Shown here: positions 1 through 11,535 of the stretch, one piece after another
How positions within the stretch are numbered: the first letter of the stretch is position 1
Layout: each line of letters opens with the position of its first letter
Source of the DNA: Falciphora oryzae
Lineage: Eukaryota > Ascomycota > Sordariomycetes > Magnaporthales > Magnaporthaceae
Direction of reading: 5' to 3'
Length of the DNA stretch: 64,000 bases
NCBI GenBank assembly: GCA_000733355.1
Contig: JNVV01000001.1
Span: 2,562,219 to 2,626,218 of the forward strand
Made by a program: the position numbers and the translations under genes
The notes under the pieces: model-generated
Databases searched by the model: none
What the model saw: the letters and a program-made list of their open reading frames with translations, nothing else
Told to the model about the DNA's origin: nothing

Positions 1-2580
1 TCGGTGCCATCCTCCTTCCAGTCGACATGACAGGACAAGCACCACGCACCACCTCCCACTCCAGCCTACCAAGCATTCCTCCCAACAAGCCCTGTCGGGC
101 GCCGAAGCCTATCGTGGATATCCCGGGAGTGGGACCCCCGACCTTTGCGTTGCAGCCTCCTCATTCGAAGCCGAAGATGGAGCCCACATCGGATCTTCTC
201 GCCCGCCCACACACACAACACACATGGGTTGTAAAGTTGCAGCCCGCCCACGGGCGCTGCCCGCGTTGCACCACCTCACCACCTATCGCCATTGAGTGGG
301 GGCGTGATCGATATCTCGGTCGCGACGGCTGCTGGCAGCCCAACACGAGCGCCTAGCGCAGCACATTTCGGCACAGACCTCAGCCACTTACACAACGGAA
401 CCGTCGGCGTTCCCTTCCCTCGTCTTTCTGCCCTTCCCCAAAGACCCCAGCATCGTACCCCCTAGCATCCCTCCCATCCACCCTTGCTATCCCAACCACT
501 CTGTGATGCCCGGGGCGGAGATGACCCGAGCGGGGGCGTACCGGGTTCTGCGTGCGTTGTTCGCGCGCAGAGACCGCCACCCACATCTCCAACCCCGTAT
601 CCAGTCGTTTTTGTCAAGCTGCTCAGACCTGGGCCCAAGCCCCCACAGTCGCCCGCGGCCTTGGCGGCGCGAGGATGCATTCAATAGTCTCGGCGCAATT
701 GGCGATCTACGCCCGCATTCCCTGGGCCGGGACAGCCGCCCTGAGTTTCTTTCAGCCTCGCCGCCTGCAGGCCCAAGGTTCAGCGCAGGGCGGCGCCGCA
801 TTAGCGCGCCACAGGCTGCTCCAAAAAAAAACCGCCGACGGACGCCAATAACCGTCGCTCGGTCCCGACGATGCCGTCAAAGAGGCCTTCCTCTTCCTTT
901 TTTCTTCTAGCATCTTGGACGCGCACGGCCGCGCAGCTCGCCCGCTGGTTGGTGAAACAATGAAAGGCGGTCTGACTTCAATGATTCGCAATGTTCGAAC
1001 GGCGATTACAATTTACCCCTGCCCAGGTCTGCACGCGCTGAACTAGGCTTCAGGCTTTTCTCTCGGCCCGGGTGTTACTATTCCAGAGGGCCCATGGAAA
1101 GTCAAGGACGAACACGAACGAGTCCTTGCGTTCGCCCACAGGGAACTCGTCTTTGTGGCTTATCCACCTCCCCCCTGACTAGTAGATCTGTGAGATTGTG
1201 AGCGTCACCGTGGTGGCGGCTTTATTGTGCTCAGCAACACACAGTCGGGAATAGCTAGAACCGAGCAAAGACAGGAAAAAAATCAAGAAACACATTTGGA
1301 TACTAAGCAGAAACACTTGCCGCCAGACCGGCGCCACGGCCCGTGCATATTGGGACAAAATCGATGATGGCGATGACAGGATGCCCGCCGCTCGCAATCA
1401 TTGCCATTCCGGTTTCCGATGTCCCTGAAACCGACCGAGACGACGCAGCCAGCCAGTGGGATGACGTGGAGAGAAAAGGCAGCGAGCCAGCCGACACGTG
1501 CCACACGGTGTGCGGCCCGGCGATCGGGCTTCTCAGCCCGGGCTATCCACGACTGCCCCGGGTGCGACGAGCTGGCCCAACCTCGTGCGGGCCAGGATGA
1601 GGTTTGCTGCTTACCGAGTCTGCGTCGATATGAGCACTAAGCCGGCAAGCGGCTGTCGGCAAGCATCTTGCCTGCACCAGGACCTAGGACCGGAAACAAA
1701 ATAGACAAGACACACAAGAGCCAATAAACGACAAACGAAGTGCGATGACGGCAGCGCGCCTCGGGTGCCCACGAGTCACAGGCGCTATTCCGTGACCGTT
1801 TTCTGTTTTTGTTTTCCATCTGAACTTTTCTGATCTGCCGCGCTCCCACGACACAGCCGCGGGCAAGCCCCCCCGGTCTTCCTCTGGCATGCGTGCGTCC
1901 TGCTTGTTGGTGCGGCTGAGAAGGCGGGCGCCGATCACTCCCCCTCCCAGCGCCTGCGCGTCGATACCCAACCTGTCAGGGGCTGCCAATCGACGCCGTT
2001 TTTTTTTTTCGCTTACGTAGTATGCTTATCGGCTGCCGTGACAGCCGCCTTTCGTCGGTCGAGGCGGTGTTGGCTGACTGCCGAGAAGGAACAACTGTGT
2101 GGGCGGCGCAGCAGCGGCAGAAGCAGCGCGGAGAGATATGTCGGACGGTCAGAAAACGGCTGCCGCGTCTCATCAATCCCCCAGACGGGGAGATTTTTTC
2201 TCGGTTCCGAGTCTGGAAAAGCTTTTCTGGCTCATACACGACGGACGAGTGGCAGAAGAGCGAAGGGCGAAACAAAAAAAGTCTTATTTTTTTTTTTAAG
2301 CTCTTTTCAGATCCCCACATGCCGTCACTCATGCGGCAGGCAGGCACGCCACACACGACCACAAGCCCCTGTTGTGCTCTCATTCGCACGAATTCGCTAC
2401 GCTAAGAGTACGCGTTTCCGTTGTCAGCAATATGTCTCGAAGAGCCACACACGCACCACTACAGCCAGGGCATAATTACCTACTCCTCCGAAGTGCCGAA
2501 GCAGGGCTGGACCCTCGCTTTTGTCATGAAGAAAAAAAGGAAGGAAGGAAAAGAGGTGTGGATAATGGGACGTACGTAAT

Positions 2581-2614
<34 letters not shown>

Positions 2615-5600
2615 AAAAAGAAATACGTTCATCTTATAAGTGGCGCAGCCCAGGAGAGAGGATTAGGGGCTATTTCACCCCGCCCGCTTGTTAGGGTGTG
2701 TCTGATCAGAATAAGGCCTAGACACTCATTCGACTGGTTAACGTCCTACTGTTCCAGATCAATGTTTCGGGAAGGGGTGCTCGCGCCCACACGTGACCCG
2801 AGAGGCGTCGTCCATCTTTGCGACCTTTTGGATTCGCGTCCACTTTGACAGGCCGTGGGTATGCACTTATCCGTGCACGCTTTCTTATGTGGGGACTCCA
2901 GGAATGGAATAGCATCATCTCCAACAAAGCCCAAAACAGAAAGGCCTAGACTTTAGGCTTGAACAAGGCCAAGACAGGAAAAGGAAGAAGCTGCATCGCA
3001 AAAGAACGAAGAAAAACTAAAGAAAAGAAAACGAAAAAAAAAAAAACCACATGGGATGGGGTCGATTTGCATACCGCCATCTTTTTTTTCTTTACCGCCA
3101 ATTTTCTTTTTTGCCGATGCGTCACCACTTTAGGTATCAAGACTGCAAGCGGCGTGGAATCGATGCTTCTCACTCCACACGCCGGATTACATGTGTGCCG
3201 GTGACGATGGATGGCGAGTGAGGCTGCCTCCCCCGCGGGGGTGAGAGCTCCAAATCCTCCCTCACTCAGCTCACCTCATGAAAGTGGGGGCGTCGTTGGG
3301 GTGTGTGTGCTTCCGGCCCAGGAATTGGGGAGTAGATGGATCCATCGACACAGCAAAAAAAGAACAACAAAGTTTCCCACTCCCTCCTTCAATATCGAAT
3401 CGAATTCGCATTCCGAAACGGCGCATTTTTGGACCGACCTGGACGACGCGGGCGCCTTCCGCCTTCCATCCTTGGGGATGCGATAACTCGGCAACGGACG
3501 GACGGAAATCCATCATCCGCTTCGGCGCAGGACGCCAGCGGAGGTTGTGCGACCCAATAAGTCGCAATTCTGCCTGCCGCTACCCGATAGCTCCCCCAAG
3601 CTTCTTCCTCTTCATGCTGTGTCTGCCTGCTTATTTGCTCTCGGTGATGTTCGTGTGAACAACCCGAGAGAGCAGTCGAGCTGGTGGAGGGAGCTGGATA
3701 GGCACATGCTACGTACCACCAATGGAGGTGGTGATACTTGCAGGCTCGTCCCGAGCTGCCAGCCCACCCGCCGGGGGAATACAAGCACGCTCGCTAGTGC
3801 AGGGCCTTGAAGAGATGTTGGTGGGGGCGTGGCCAGCCTCGAGGGCGTGACCGTAGCAGGCAATGTCGATCGTTATTGCCCAGCGTCGGCGGGCGGTGGG
3901 TCCTTCCCTCCCTCGGTGGGAGGTGGCCCTGCCTGGGCGCCAAACACACCCCAAGAAAACACGGCTGATCGACCAGGGCCCTTGGAGACAGCACCGAACC
4001 TTGCATGGACTTAGTTCGCACTACACTCGATACATCCATCCATGGGCGACCTTGGACAACTGGCAAAATGGCAGCCTATCGCCTCTGCTCCGCGCTCTGA
4101 CGGCTCAACTGCAATCCCGCGGTTCCTGAGGAGTGTGGCGTTCGCTCTCGCTGGTGCTGGCAAAGCAAGGGCCTTTTTAGCCCTGTTCCTGGGGTCGATT
4201 TTGTGCCGCCGCCCACCACCTTCAGAGAGCGAGGTGCTCACCTATTCCTTGTGTGTCGTATCACCCAGCCTTTTTACCGCGTCCACAAGCCAAGGGGTGC
4301 TCCCCCGCTGGAGACACGCCCCTCCCTCACCAATTCCCGGCCGATCCGTGGCTTTCTTTCATCTATGCCGGCGACTCTAACCCCTCCCTCCAATTGCCTA
4401 CAGCTGCCCTGACGTCGAGATCTGACCGCCATCGCTTGTTTCTCTTCGATTCTTCATTCATTTTGTCGCTGCGCTGATACACAACAGACCGGCCACGGCC
4501 TAGGGCTCCAAGCTAGCATCTGTTATCGCTCCCCATCCCCGCCTCCACGCTCCTCCACACGCGGCGCCAGAGTGGGGTGGAGAGAAGCACCGGGCCTGGT
4601 CCTGCGTGCTCTTTGTCGTCTGGCCCACAGTTCCCAGAGGGCCCGTCCCTGCCCCAATCTATCTCGAAATGCTCGTCGCCTAAACACTCGCCGCCGGCTG
4701 TTCCGTCAGTCCGGGCCAAGCCCGTACTCTCTTTTGGGACGGCTGCGCGCAGGCCAGGGAAGCAGGCGCCTGGATGTGCATCCCTACCTAGGAGGTAGGT
4801 ACCTGCCTGGGGCCGGGTTTTGGGACGGCCTTCCAAGTCGTGGACCCTCTGAGCTCTCGTATGGGGACTGACAGCCTCTGCTCCCCATGGGAGTACCTAC
4901 TCTCTGGGCAGCCCAGGGCTAGCCTGTTTTCGTGCTCTACAAGGCGTCTGACCGCCCACCGGGCCGCCTGTGCTATCTTTGGTAAAGTTCCAAAAACGAA
5001 AAAAAAAGTCTGAGCCTGCGGACATGGGACCGTCTCTTTGTCAATCGCGGCTGTCGGATCCCTCCCCTGCAGGCGTGCTCGACACTTTTCTGCGACCTCG
5101 TTCCTCGCTGGGCTTTGGCTCCCAAGGGCACCTGCGTACATACACATACACGTACATACAGACCACCTCCCTATCTACCGTGCCATCGTCCCAGCTCTTC
5201 CATACGTCGTTTGCCATACCCCACTCTGGGTCTGCGTCTGGCTCGTGCAAGTGCTCGAGATCATCGACCCCCTCCAAGATCTCACTCCTTGGTCCCCATG
5301 GTGTGGTTCCTGTCCGATCCTCGCAGCGCTGTCCCGGCCTGCCCACCTGCCCGACCTGTGTATCCCATCCCTGCGGGCGAGTACGACGCTTGCCGACGCC
5401 TGCCTCCTGCTCGCCTTCGCACGTAGCTTGGGTGCCTGCCTTACCACCCACCCATCCTCCGTGTTCCTCTCACTCCCCGCACATGATCCTGTATCGTAGT
5501 TTAGCATCCTCTCTGTTCGTCGTGGTCGATTCCACGTGCCCTCTCTGCTGTCCTCCGTGCCCACGTTGTTCCTCATATCTCCCTCACTACTGCACGAAGT

Positions 5601-6610
5601 GAGTCGAAGACACTCCAACCAATACGGTGGGCGTTTCCTTCTCCGAGTACGGTACCAGCGGCAAGTACCTACGTACTTTAGCTGGCGCTATACATGGGTA
5701 CCCAACGTCCCCTGGTCCTTGCACATCCCATCGCAGCTTGGCAATGTCAACAACCTGGCTAGGCTAGAGGTGTGGGCCGACCCCCTGCTCCCCATGCCCT
5801 TGGCTCGATACGGCAACGAACTCCCCGACCAGCTACCCTTGACATTCGAGTCATTGGCGCAATGACCTTCTCCTCCCCACTGATGAAGAGCTTTGTACCC
5901 ACAAGCTCGGCGGGTGTGTTAGTGGTGTGGGATAATATGTACAACGGATACCTAGGAAGCATCTCGGCTCCGCCTCTCCCACCATGACGCGAGCCCTACG
6001 CCTGCCTCTACTGGCCTTCTGTTTCTCTTATATTCCCGATTATATGAGAATCAGAGGTCCTCCCTTTTTCCCGATCCATCAAAGCGTCCTTTTCGGAAGA
6101 AGCCCGTTCCCAAGCTCGTTCCTCATGCATGCGCGCTGATTCTCACGGGAGCGCCTTGTTATCCATCCTTACGTCTCGTCTTTCATACCACAGCCCCTCT
6201 GTCCTTCCTGCATTCGTCCATCCATGCACATCCACCCCGTCTCGCACCCTCTGTCGCTGATCCCAAACAACAGCGCTGACGCACAAGTCTCTGCCCTCAC
6301 TTCGGACCAAACAAGGCGCCCTCTGCACCCAGGCCAACGGTTCAACGGTGGCCAAGTTGTGCACACAGCCCACTCGATCCTTCGCTCGTTTTCTTATCCA
6401 CAGCCTGCGCCTGAAATAACACAAACGTACACACCCATACACTGGCCGACGCATCCTTCCGAGTGCCGTGCTCTTTATCAAGGACCCTGGGCCTCTTTTT
6501 CGTCTTCTCTCTTTCTTCTGGAATGATACCAGGAGTTATCTGTGACCTCCTGTCCCTGGGCATAACATTCGCTCTCCCCCCTCCTTTCTATATCACCCAC
6601 ATCCGCAAAC
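1..6610. other. Intergenic region upstream of the CMR1-type gene
   Basis: No open frame in this stretch shows a recognisable domain or convincing fungal exon structure. The frames present are short, overlap on both strands and translate to low-complexity Pro/Ser/Arg-rich sequence. The stretch contains a 30-nt poly-A tract at 2583-2612, several shorter A or T runs and a TACCTAGG-type palindromic patch near 4784-4810. The last 1.5 kb is pyrimidine-rich, as expected for a fungal promoter and 5' leader of the gene that starts at 6611. A gene with many small exons could still be hidden here. Confidence 0.6.
2583..2612. repeat. Poly-A tract, 30 nt
   Basis: Thirty uninterrupted A residues, the longest homopolymer in the window, followed by a further A/G-rich stretch. 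It is not next to a recognisable transposon body or target-site duplication. Confidence 0.9.
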
Positions 6611-9600
6611 ATGGTTGTATTCTGCGCCTACTGCGGGAAGAGCTTCACCCGCAAGGAGCATCTTGAGAGGCATATCCCCACACGTGAGTTTGCCCGCAGC
6701 GTCCGGATCCTGTTTGAAGTATCTGGTTGGCTCTGCAGTCGCTGACTCGATGTGCACGCGTGTGTAGACACCAACGTGAAGCCCCATCGTTGTGGCGCCT
6801 GCGGACTTTCCTTTGCTAGGAGGTAAGGAAGCTTCTACGAGAGGCCCTGAACGAGCCCTTGATATTAAGCGGCAATGACCATCTTGGGCAGCTCTAATCT
6901 TAGCCATCCAACAGAGATCTACTCCAAAGACACCACACCACCTACCACGAAGCAAGAGACCCCATGGAGCCGCTCCCCGGAGGTGTGCCCACCGTGGCAG
7001 GACGAACACCGATCGCCTGCCAGAACTGCGCCAACGCGAAGACGGGATGCGATAAGAGGGTTCCTTGCTCGAGGTGTGCGGAAAAGAACCTTCAGTGTGC
7101 CGCGAGGTTTGCTCGGCGCTCCTCAAAGGCAGTCCTGCGCGCCGCCCAGGCACATGCCGCTTTCACCAGCCAGATGGCGGCGCAGTCTCCGCATGCACAG
7201 GCGCCTCTCCAGGCGGTCAACCCCGCATTCATGGAGATAGACCCAACCATGACCAAGCAGGAGCCGCCGGCTGGGAAATCGCCAGAGGGCGGCATGGAGC
7301 CTACTGGGACCATGGACCCTCGCGTTAATGGCAGCCCTCACCAGCACAAGTCGCCAGCAAACTCTCTGCACAGCCCGGGAGCCATCCCATCCCCGCACAC
7401 CAGGGTGGACGGGATCGATGACTTCATGCAACTTGGTGGAGGTGACTTTGTCACGCCTGATGCCACATACAACGACCTGTTAGCCTGGCCAGACTACCCT
7501 ATCGAGTTGGACATGTACCCCAACCAGCTCGCGATGGGACGGCCAGAAATGCCGATGCAGCCTTTTGCAGACTTGAACAGCGACGTCTCTTCGGGCTCGG
7601 AGCCTATGGCAACCTCTTCATCAAGAGGCTCCATCCATACCCGCGGCACCAGCATATTGTCCACAGCCGATTTTGAGAGCCAGATCAAGCCCATTGATAT
7701 GAGCCTCAACACATCCCCCTCGGGCAACTCAATACCCGAGTTTGAGGTTGTTATGGCAGCAGAGGCGGCGTGGCCCCTGGCGCGGTGTAATCCCCCGCTC
7801 TACTCGGGCGCGTGCCCAAGGACGGCCATCGTGCACCTCGAGTGCCTGGAGCAAAAGTCAAAGCAGGAGGGCACTTGGTGCTCTCTGGAGAAGTATCTGG
7901 AGGAGGTCGACTGGGACGCGGCAGATCTGTCGTCGGTGGTGCCACTCACCTCGAGGACAAGGGACAAGATGCTCGCAATCACTCAGGGCTTCCTGCACAA
8001 AGCGCTCGAGATCCACCGCGGGCCAAAGCACAGCTACGCCAACCCTGGACACTTCAACTTCATCGTTCTCCCGCCCTCCAAAATCCTCGAGTACTTTCTC
8101 CGGAGCTACGTTCGCACGCTCTCACCCTACTATACGCTGGCGGCAGGCGGCTCCGTGGATCCCAACGAGATGCTGCGCAACAACCAGGCATCTACGCTTC
8201 TGGTCCTGCTCATGATTGCGCAGGGTGCAGCGGCCGTCCCGATGGCCGAGGCGCGGTATCTATCCGCCGGCCTTACTGAAACCTGCCGCATCTCGCTCTT
8301 CGACATCATCGAGAAGAACGTGGAGCTGTCGGCGGACCCGACGGCGCTGAGGTGCGCGCTCCTGTTTACGCTGCTTGGAGCCTGGAGCGGCGACAAGTGG
8401 CTCATGGACATCTCGATGGGCCAGCGGGGCATGTACCTGTCCATGCTCAAGCATGCGGGCATGCTCGAGCCCCAGCCGTCCATGATACCGGCATTCACCA
8501 ACTCGACTAGCACCGAGCTGCAGTGGCGCGCTTGGTGCCACCGCGAGGCTCAGAACAGGTATGTTTGGTTGTCTTTTTTTGCACTCTCTAATGCGGCTGT
8601 CGGACTCCTGTCGGGTGGCGCACCGGGGCTGCGGTCAGCCCGAGGTGTAAGCTGCATACCCCCCTGAAACACAGGCTAACCACACGGATCCCACCCAACC
8701 ACAGGCTGGTATACAACTGGGTCATGATGGACCAGGAGCTCAGCCTCTTCCATGACACGGCCCCCATGCTATCCATCACTGAGCTTCTATGCCCATTGCC
8801 CGGGCCCGATGTGCTGTGGCAGGCGCCCAACGCCGAGGCATGGCTCGCTGCCGTCCAGTCGATCTACGGCTGCACGGCCAACGTGAATCCGCAGCTCCTG
8901 ACCACCCCTTCCCTGACCCCCTCGCTGTCGGACCTATTCCAGAACTTCCTACACGACAACCTAGCGGCTGGGAAGTGCAGCCTCTCCCCGCAGCAGCTGA
9001 GGCTGCTGCTCCACCCCCTGCAGGCGCTCCTCTGCCACCTGAGGCAGATGCTCTCGTGCTTCTCGGACATCCTGGCGACGAGGCGCACAACCTCGCGCAC
9101 CGTCACCAAGGCCTCGACGCTCACTCGCCTGGAGGAGGTCCAGGCCTTGCTCCAGAAATGGTATGAGATGTCGATGGAGTATGCCAAGGAGAACCCCAAC
9201 TGCGCCATCACCCGGTGCAACCTTGTGCTCTACCATCTTATCTCTCTCAATGCCGTCACGAGCTTCCCCGAGATCGAGCGGCTAGCGCGCCGGGAGGCTT
9301 TCGATGGGTCGTACTGGGAGCTCTCGCTGCGGCACAAGCGCTGCATCTTCCAGCGCGAGGAGGCTATCTTCCACTGCGGCCAGGTCCTGCGGCTGCTCCG
9401 GGCGATGCCGCATGACCGTCGGCCAGTGTGGTGGAGTGGAGCTCTCTACCGCGCCGCCCTCATCCTCTGGACCGACTCCATCTCGCGCATGGACCCCAGC
9501 TTCAAGCGCGACGAGCAGGTTGTCGCCGGGTCGTCGTCGACGGGCAACAGCCCCATGGCCGTTGCTGTCGACCAGGTGACGCCCGAGGACCCGACCGTGA

Positions 9601-9812
9601 TCGCGTACCTGTGGAACGGCGAGGGCGTCGCGCTCCTCACGCGCGGCGACGGCCAGACCTTTGGCCTCGACAAGCCCGCCGACGTGCTGGGCTACGCGGT
9701 CAAGGCGCTCGACGACGCCGTCAGCACGCGCATCGGCGACGGCATCAAGCGCAAGCTCTTGACGCTCGCTCAGAACTGGAGCGTCGATGTCCTCAGCACA
9801 AGCGTGGCATAA
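6611..9812 (+). CDS. CMR1: CMR1/PIG1-type melanin transcription factor (two C2H2 fingers plus Zn2Cys6)
   Basis: Predicted nuclear activator of DHN-melanin genes. I join exons 6611-6683, 6768-6822, 6915-8558 and 8705-9812; all introns are GT-AG, the phases fit, and the product is 959 residues. Finger 1 uses C5, C8, H21 and H25. Finger 2 uses C33, C36, H49 and H54. A Zn2Cys6 binuclear cluster follows at C78, C81, C88, C94, C97 and C104 (spacing 2-6-5-2-6). This C2H2-C2H2-Zn2Cys6 order is the hallmark of Colletotrichum Cmr1 and Magnaporthe Pig1. A long Pro/Ser-rich linker leads to a helical middle and C-terminal half typical of fungal transcription factors. The start was chosen because finger 1 begins at residue 5 and ATG follows AAAC. 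Intron 1 lies between the fingers and intron 2 inside finger 2, so the fingers are easily missed by gene callers. The nearest cluster partner, the reductase at 16236, lies 6.4 kb downstream on the same strand. Confidence 0.93.
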
Positions 9813-9813
9813 G

Positions 9814-9819
9814 AATAAA
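9814..9819 (+). terminator. AATAAA polyadenylation-like signal, CMR1-type gene
   Basis: An AATAAA hexamer begins one base after the TAA stop of the CMR1-type gene. It is very close to the stop, so the true cleavage signal may be further downstream in the T-rich stretch that follows. Confidence 0.3.
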
Positions 9820-11520
9820 AACAATTTCATTTCTCGGTATTTACTTTGCTCGCAAAACGCACACAGTTATACCTTCTTTCCTTCGATACCATTCCTTTTT
9901 CCTATTGAACTTCGTTTCGATACCATTCCTTTGACTATTACTACTTTTACTTTACGCTATGACCACCCGGACGGGTTTCTTCTTGACAAAGGATAGGTAT
10001 GGGGCGTTTGGCGGTTTCTTTACTCGCCTAGATATGGCGTAGTGGAGTTAATGTCTAGATGTGATGCTTTCATGAGGGGGGTTTTGATATCTGGTTTTCT
10101 CGAAGGGACGGTTACCTTCGAGCCCACTGGCCTTTCGTCACGTCTTCTCTATGTCTATCCTGTTCTTCGCTACGATTTTCCTACCGTCTGCGCACCTAGA
10201 TTTGCTTATTCGATGAAAGTACCGTCATGCACTTTTGCCCAATAATGTTTGGTTTGGTCCTTGATGTCGTCCTATTTCCGTCGTCGCGGCTGCTTCCTTG
10301 CACAGTCCCCAGCACATCTTGCACTTGCACCGCGATGCCGAAAAAAGATTCCCCATATATACATAGCAGTCACCTATTGGCTTTCGTTTTACCTGCTAGG
10401 CTGGGCCAGGCGCTCATCCATTTGCTACTTCTGTACCACTTATCAAAAGCTTCTCGGTCGTGGACCAAGCAAAACAAACCGACGGCTTTAGCTGCTCGGT
10501 TTTTTGTCCTATTCCCATGCATCAAGGGGGGATTCTGCTAGTCTTGCTTTCGGGCCGTTGGTCGTTACTAGTGGCAATTGTATTGATAGGCCGGTTTCCT
10601 TCAAGAAAAACGTGTGTTCCGCGTCACCGCAAACCAACGAAGCAAATGGATAAGCTGTGATGTTTTTGTTTTGTCTGACCGGCATCGGCCGCCACGTTGG
10701 ATTTCTAATCGGCCATGCCATGTCATCGCTCGTCACCTTCTCGCTAGCCCCTGGTCTACAGGACAGGGAGGCAGGCAGGCAAACCTTCACCGTAACCACA
10801 TGCTGGGTGCGTTTGCACAGAGCACACCCCCATGTCGTGGTTTGGGTAGGCAGGCAGGCTGCGGTGGTAGGGTGGGTGCGGGCGGCTTCTCTCGAGAGGT
10901 GTGTGTGCCTTGGCTGAGCGGCGGTAGGTTCACGGGGGAAAAAAAAAAAAAAAGAAAAAAAAATTGCCCCACTCGCTACCTCAGATTCCAAACGTACTTC
11001 CTCTTCACACCGATACACGCGCGCGCGACGCACACATGCGGTCAGCAAGACGGATGGGTGGCACCATTCCCCGCGGAGGAGCTAGCCTTGCGCTGCCCTA
11101 CCCTTGCAATGTATCCGAAATACGTGGTCGGCCCTCTGGCCGTTGTGGATGGGTGGGTAGCCAGGCTGGTTGAGAAAGATGTGCCGGAGGAGTATTTGAG
11201 TGCTGATGATGACGATGTGTGTGGTGAGATTTTTGTGTTTCAGAGTTTTGGAATCCACCCATCCCACATACTGCGTCTGGAGCTGCATCCTCAGTGAGAG
11301 ATGCCTAGAGCCTGGCGCAGCTTCTACGTACGATATAACACGGGTAGGAATAATGGTAGTCATTAGGAATCAGGAATTGGAATCAAAGAAGCAAGGAAAA
11401 AATAGCTGCGTCCTTGGTTGGAAGTGCCGAGCAGTCAGCCAGCCGGTCGCGCCCGCGCTTACTCGACAAGCCGGGCGGCGAAGGAATCAGGGGCTTGGCA
11501 GGGCCGACGTGGGAAAGAGG

Positions 11521-11535
11521 GTGTGTGTGTGTGTG
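11521..11535. repeat. (GT)n microsatellite
   Basis: A run of GT dinucleotides seen directly in the sequence; intergenic. Confidence 0.7.

Noticed and set aside
4970..5602. Plus-strand frame of about 210 codons (Ser/Pro-rich)
   Set aside because: No domain, overlapped by frames in all phases, and composition reflects the pyrimidine-rich DNA.
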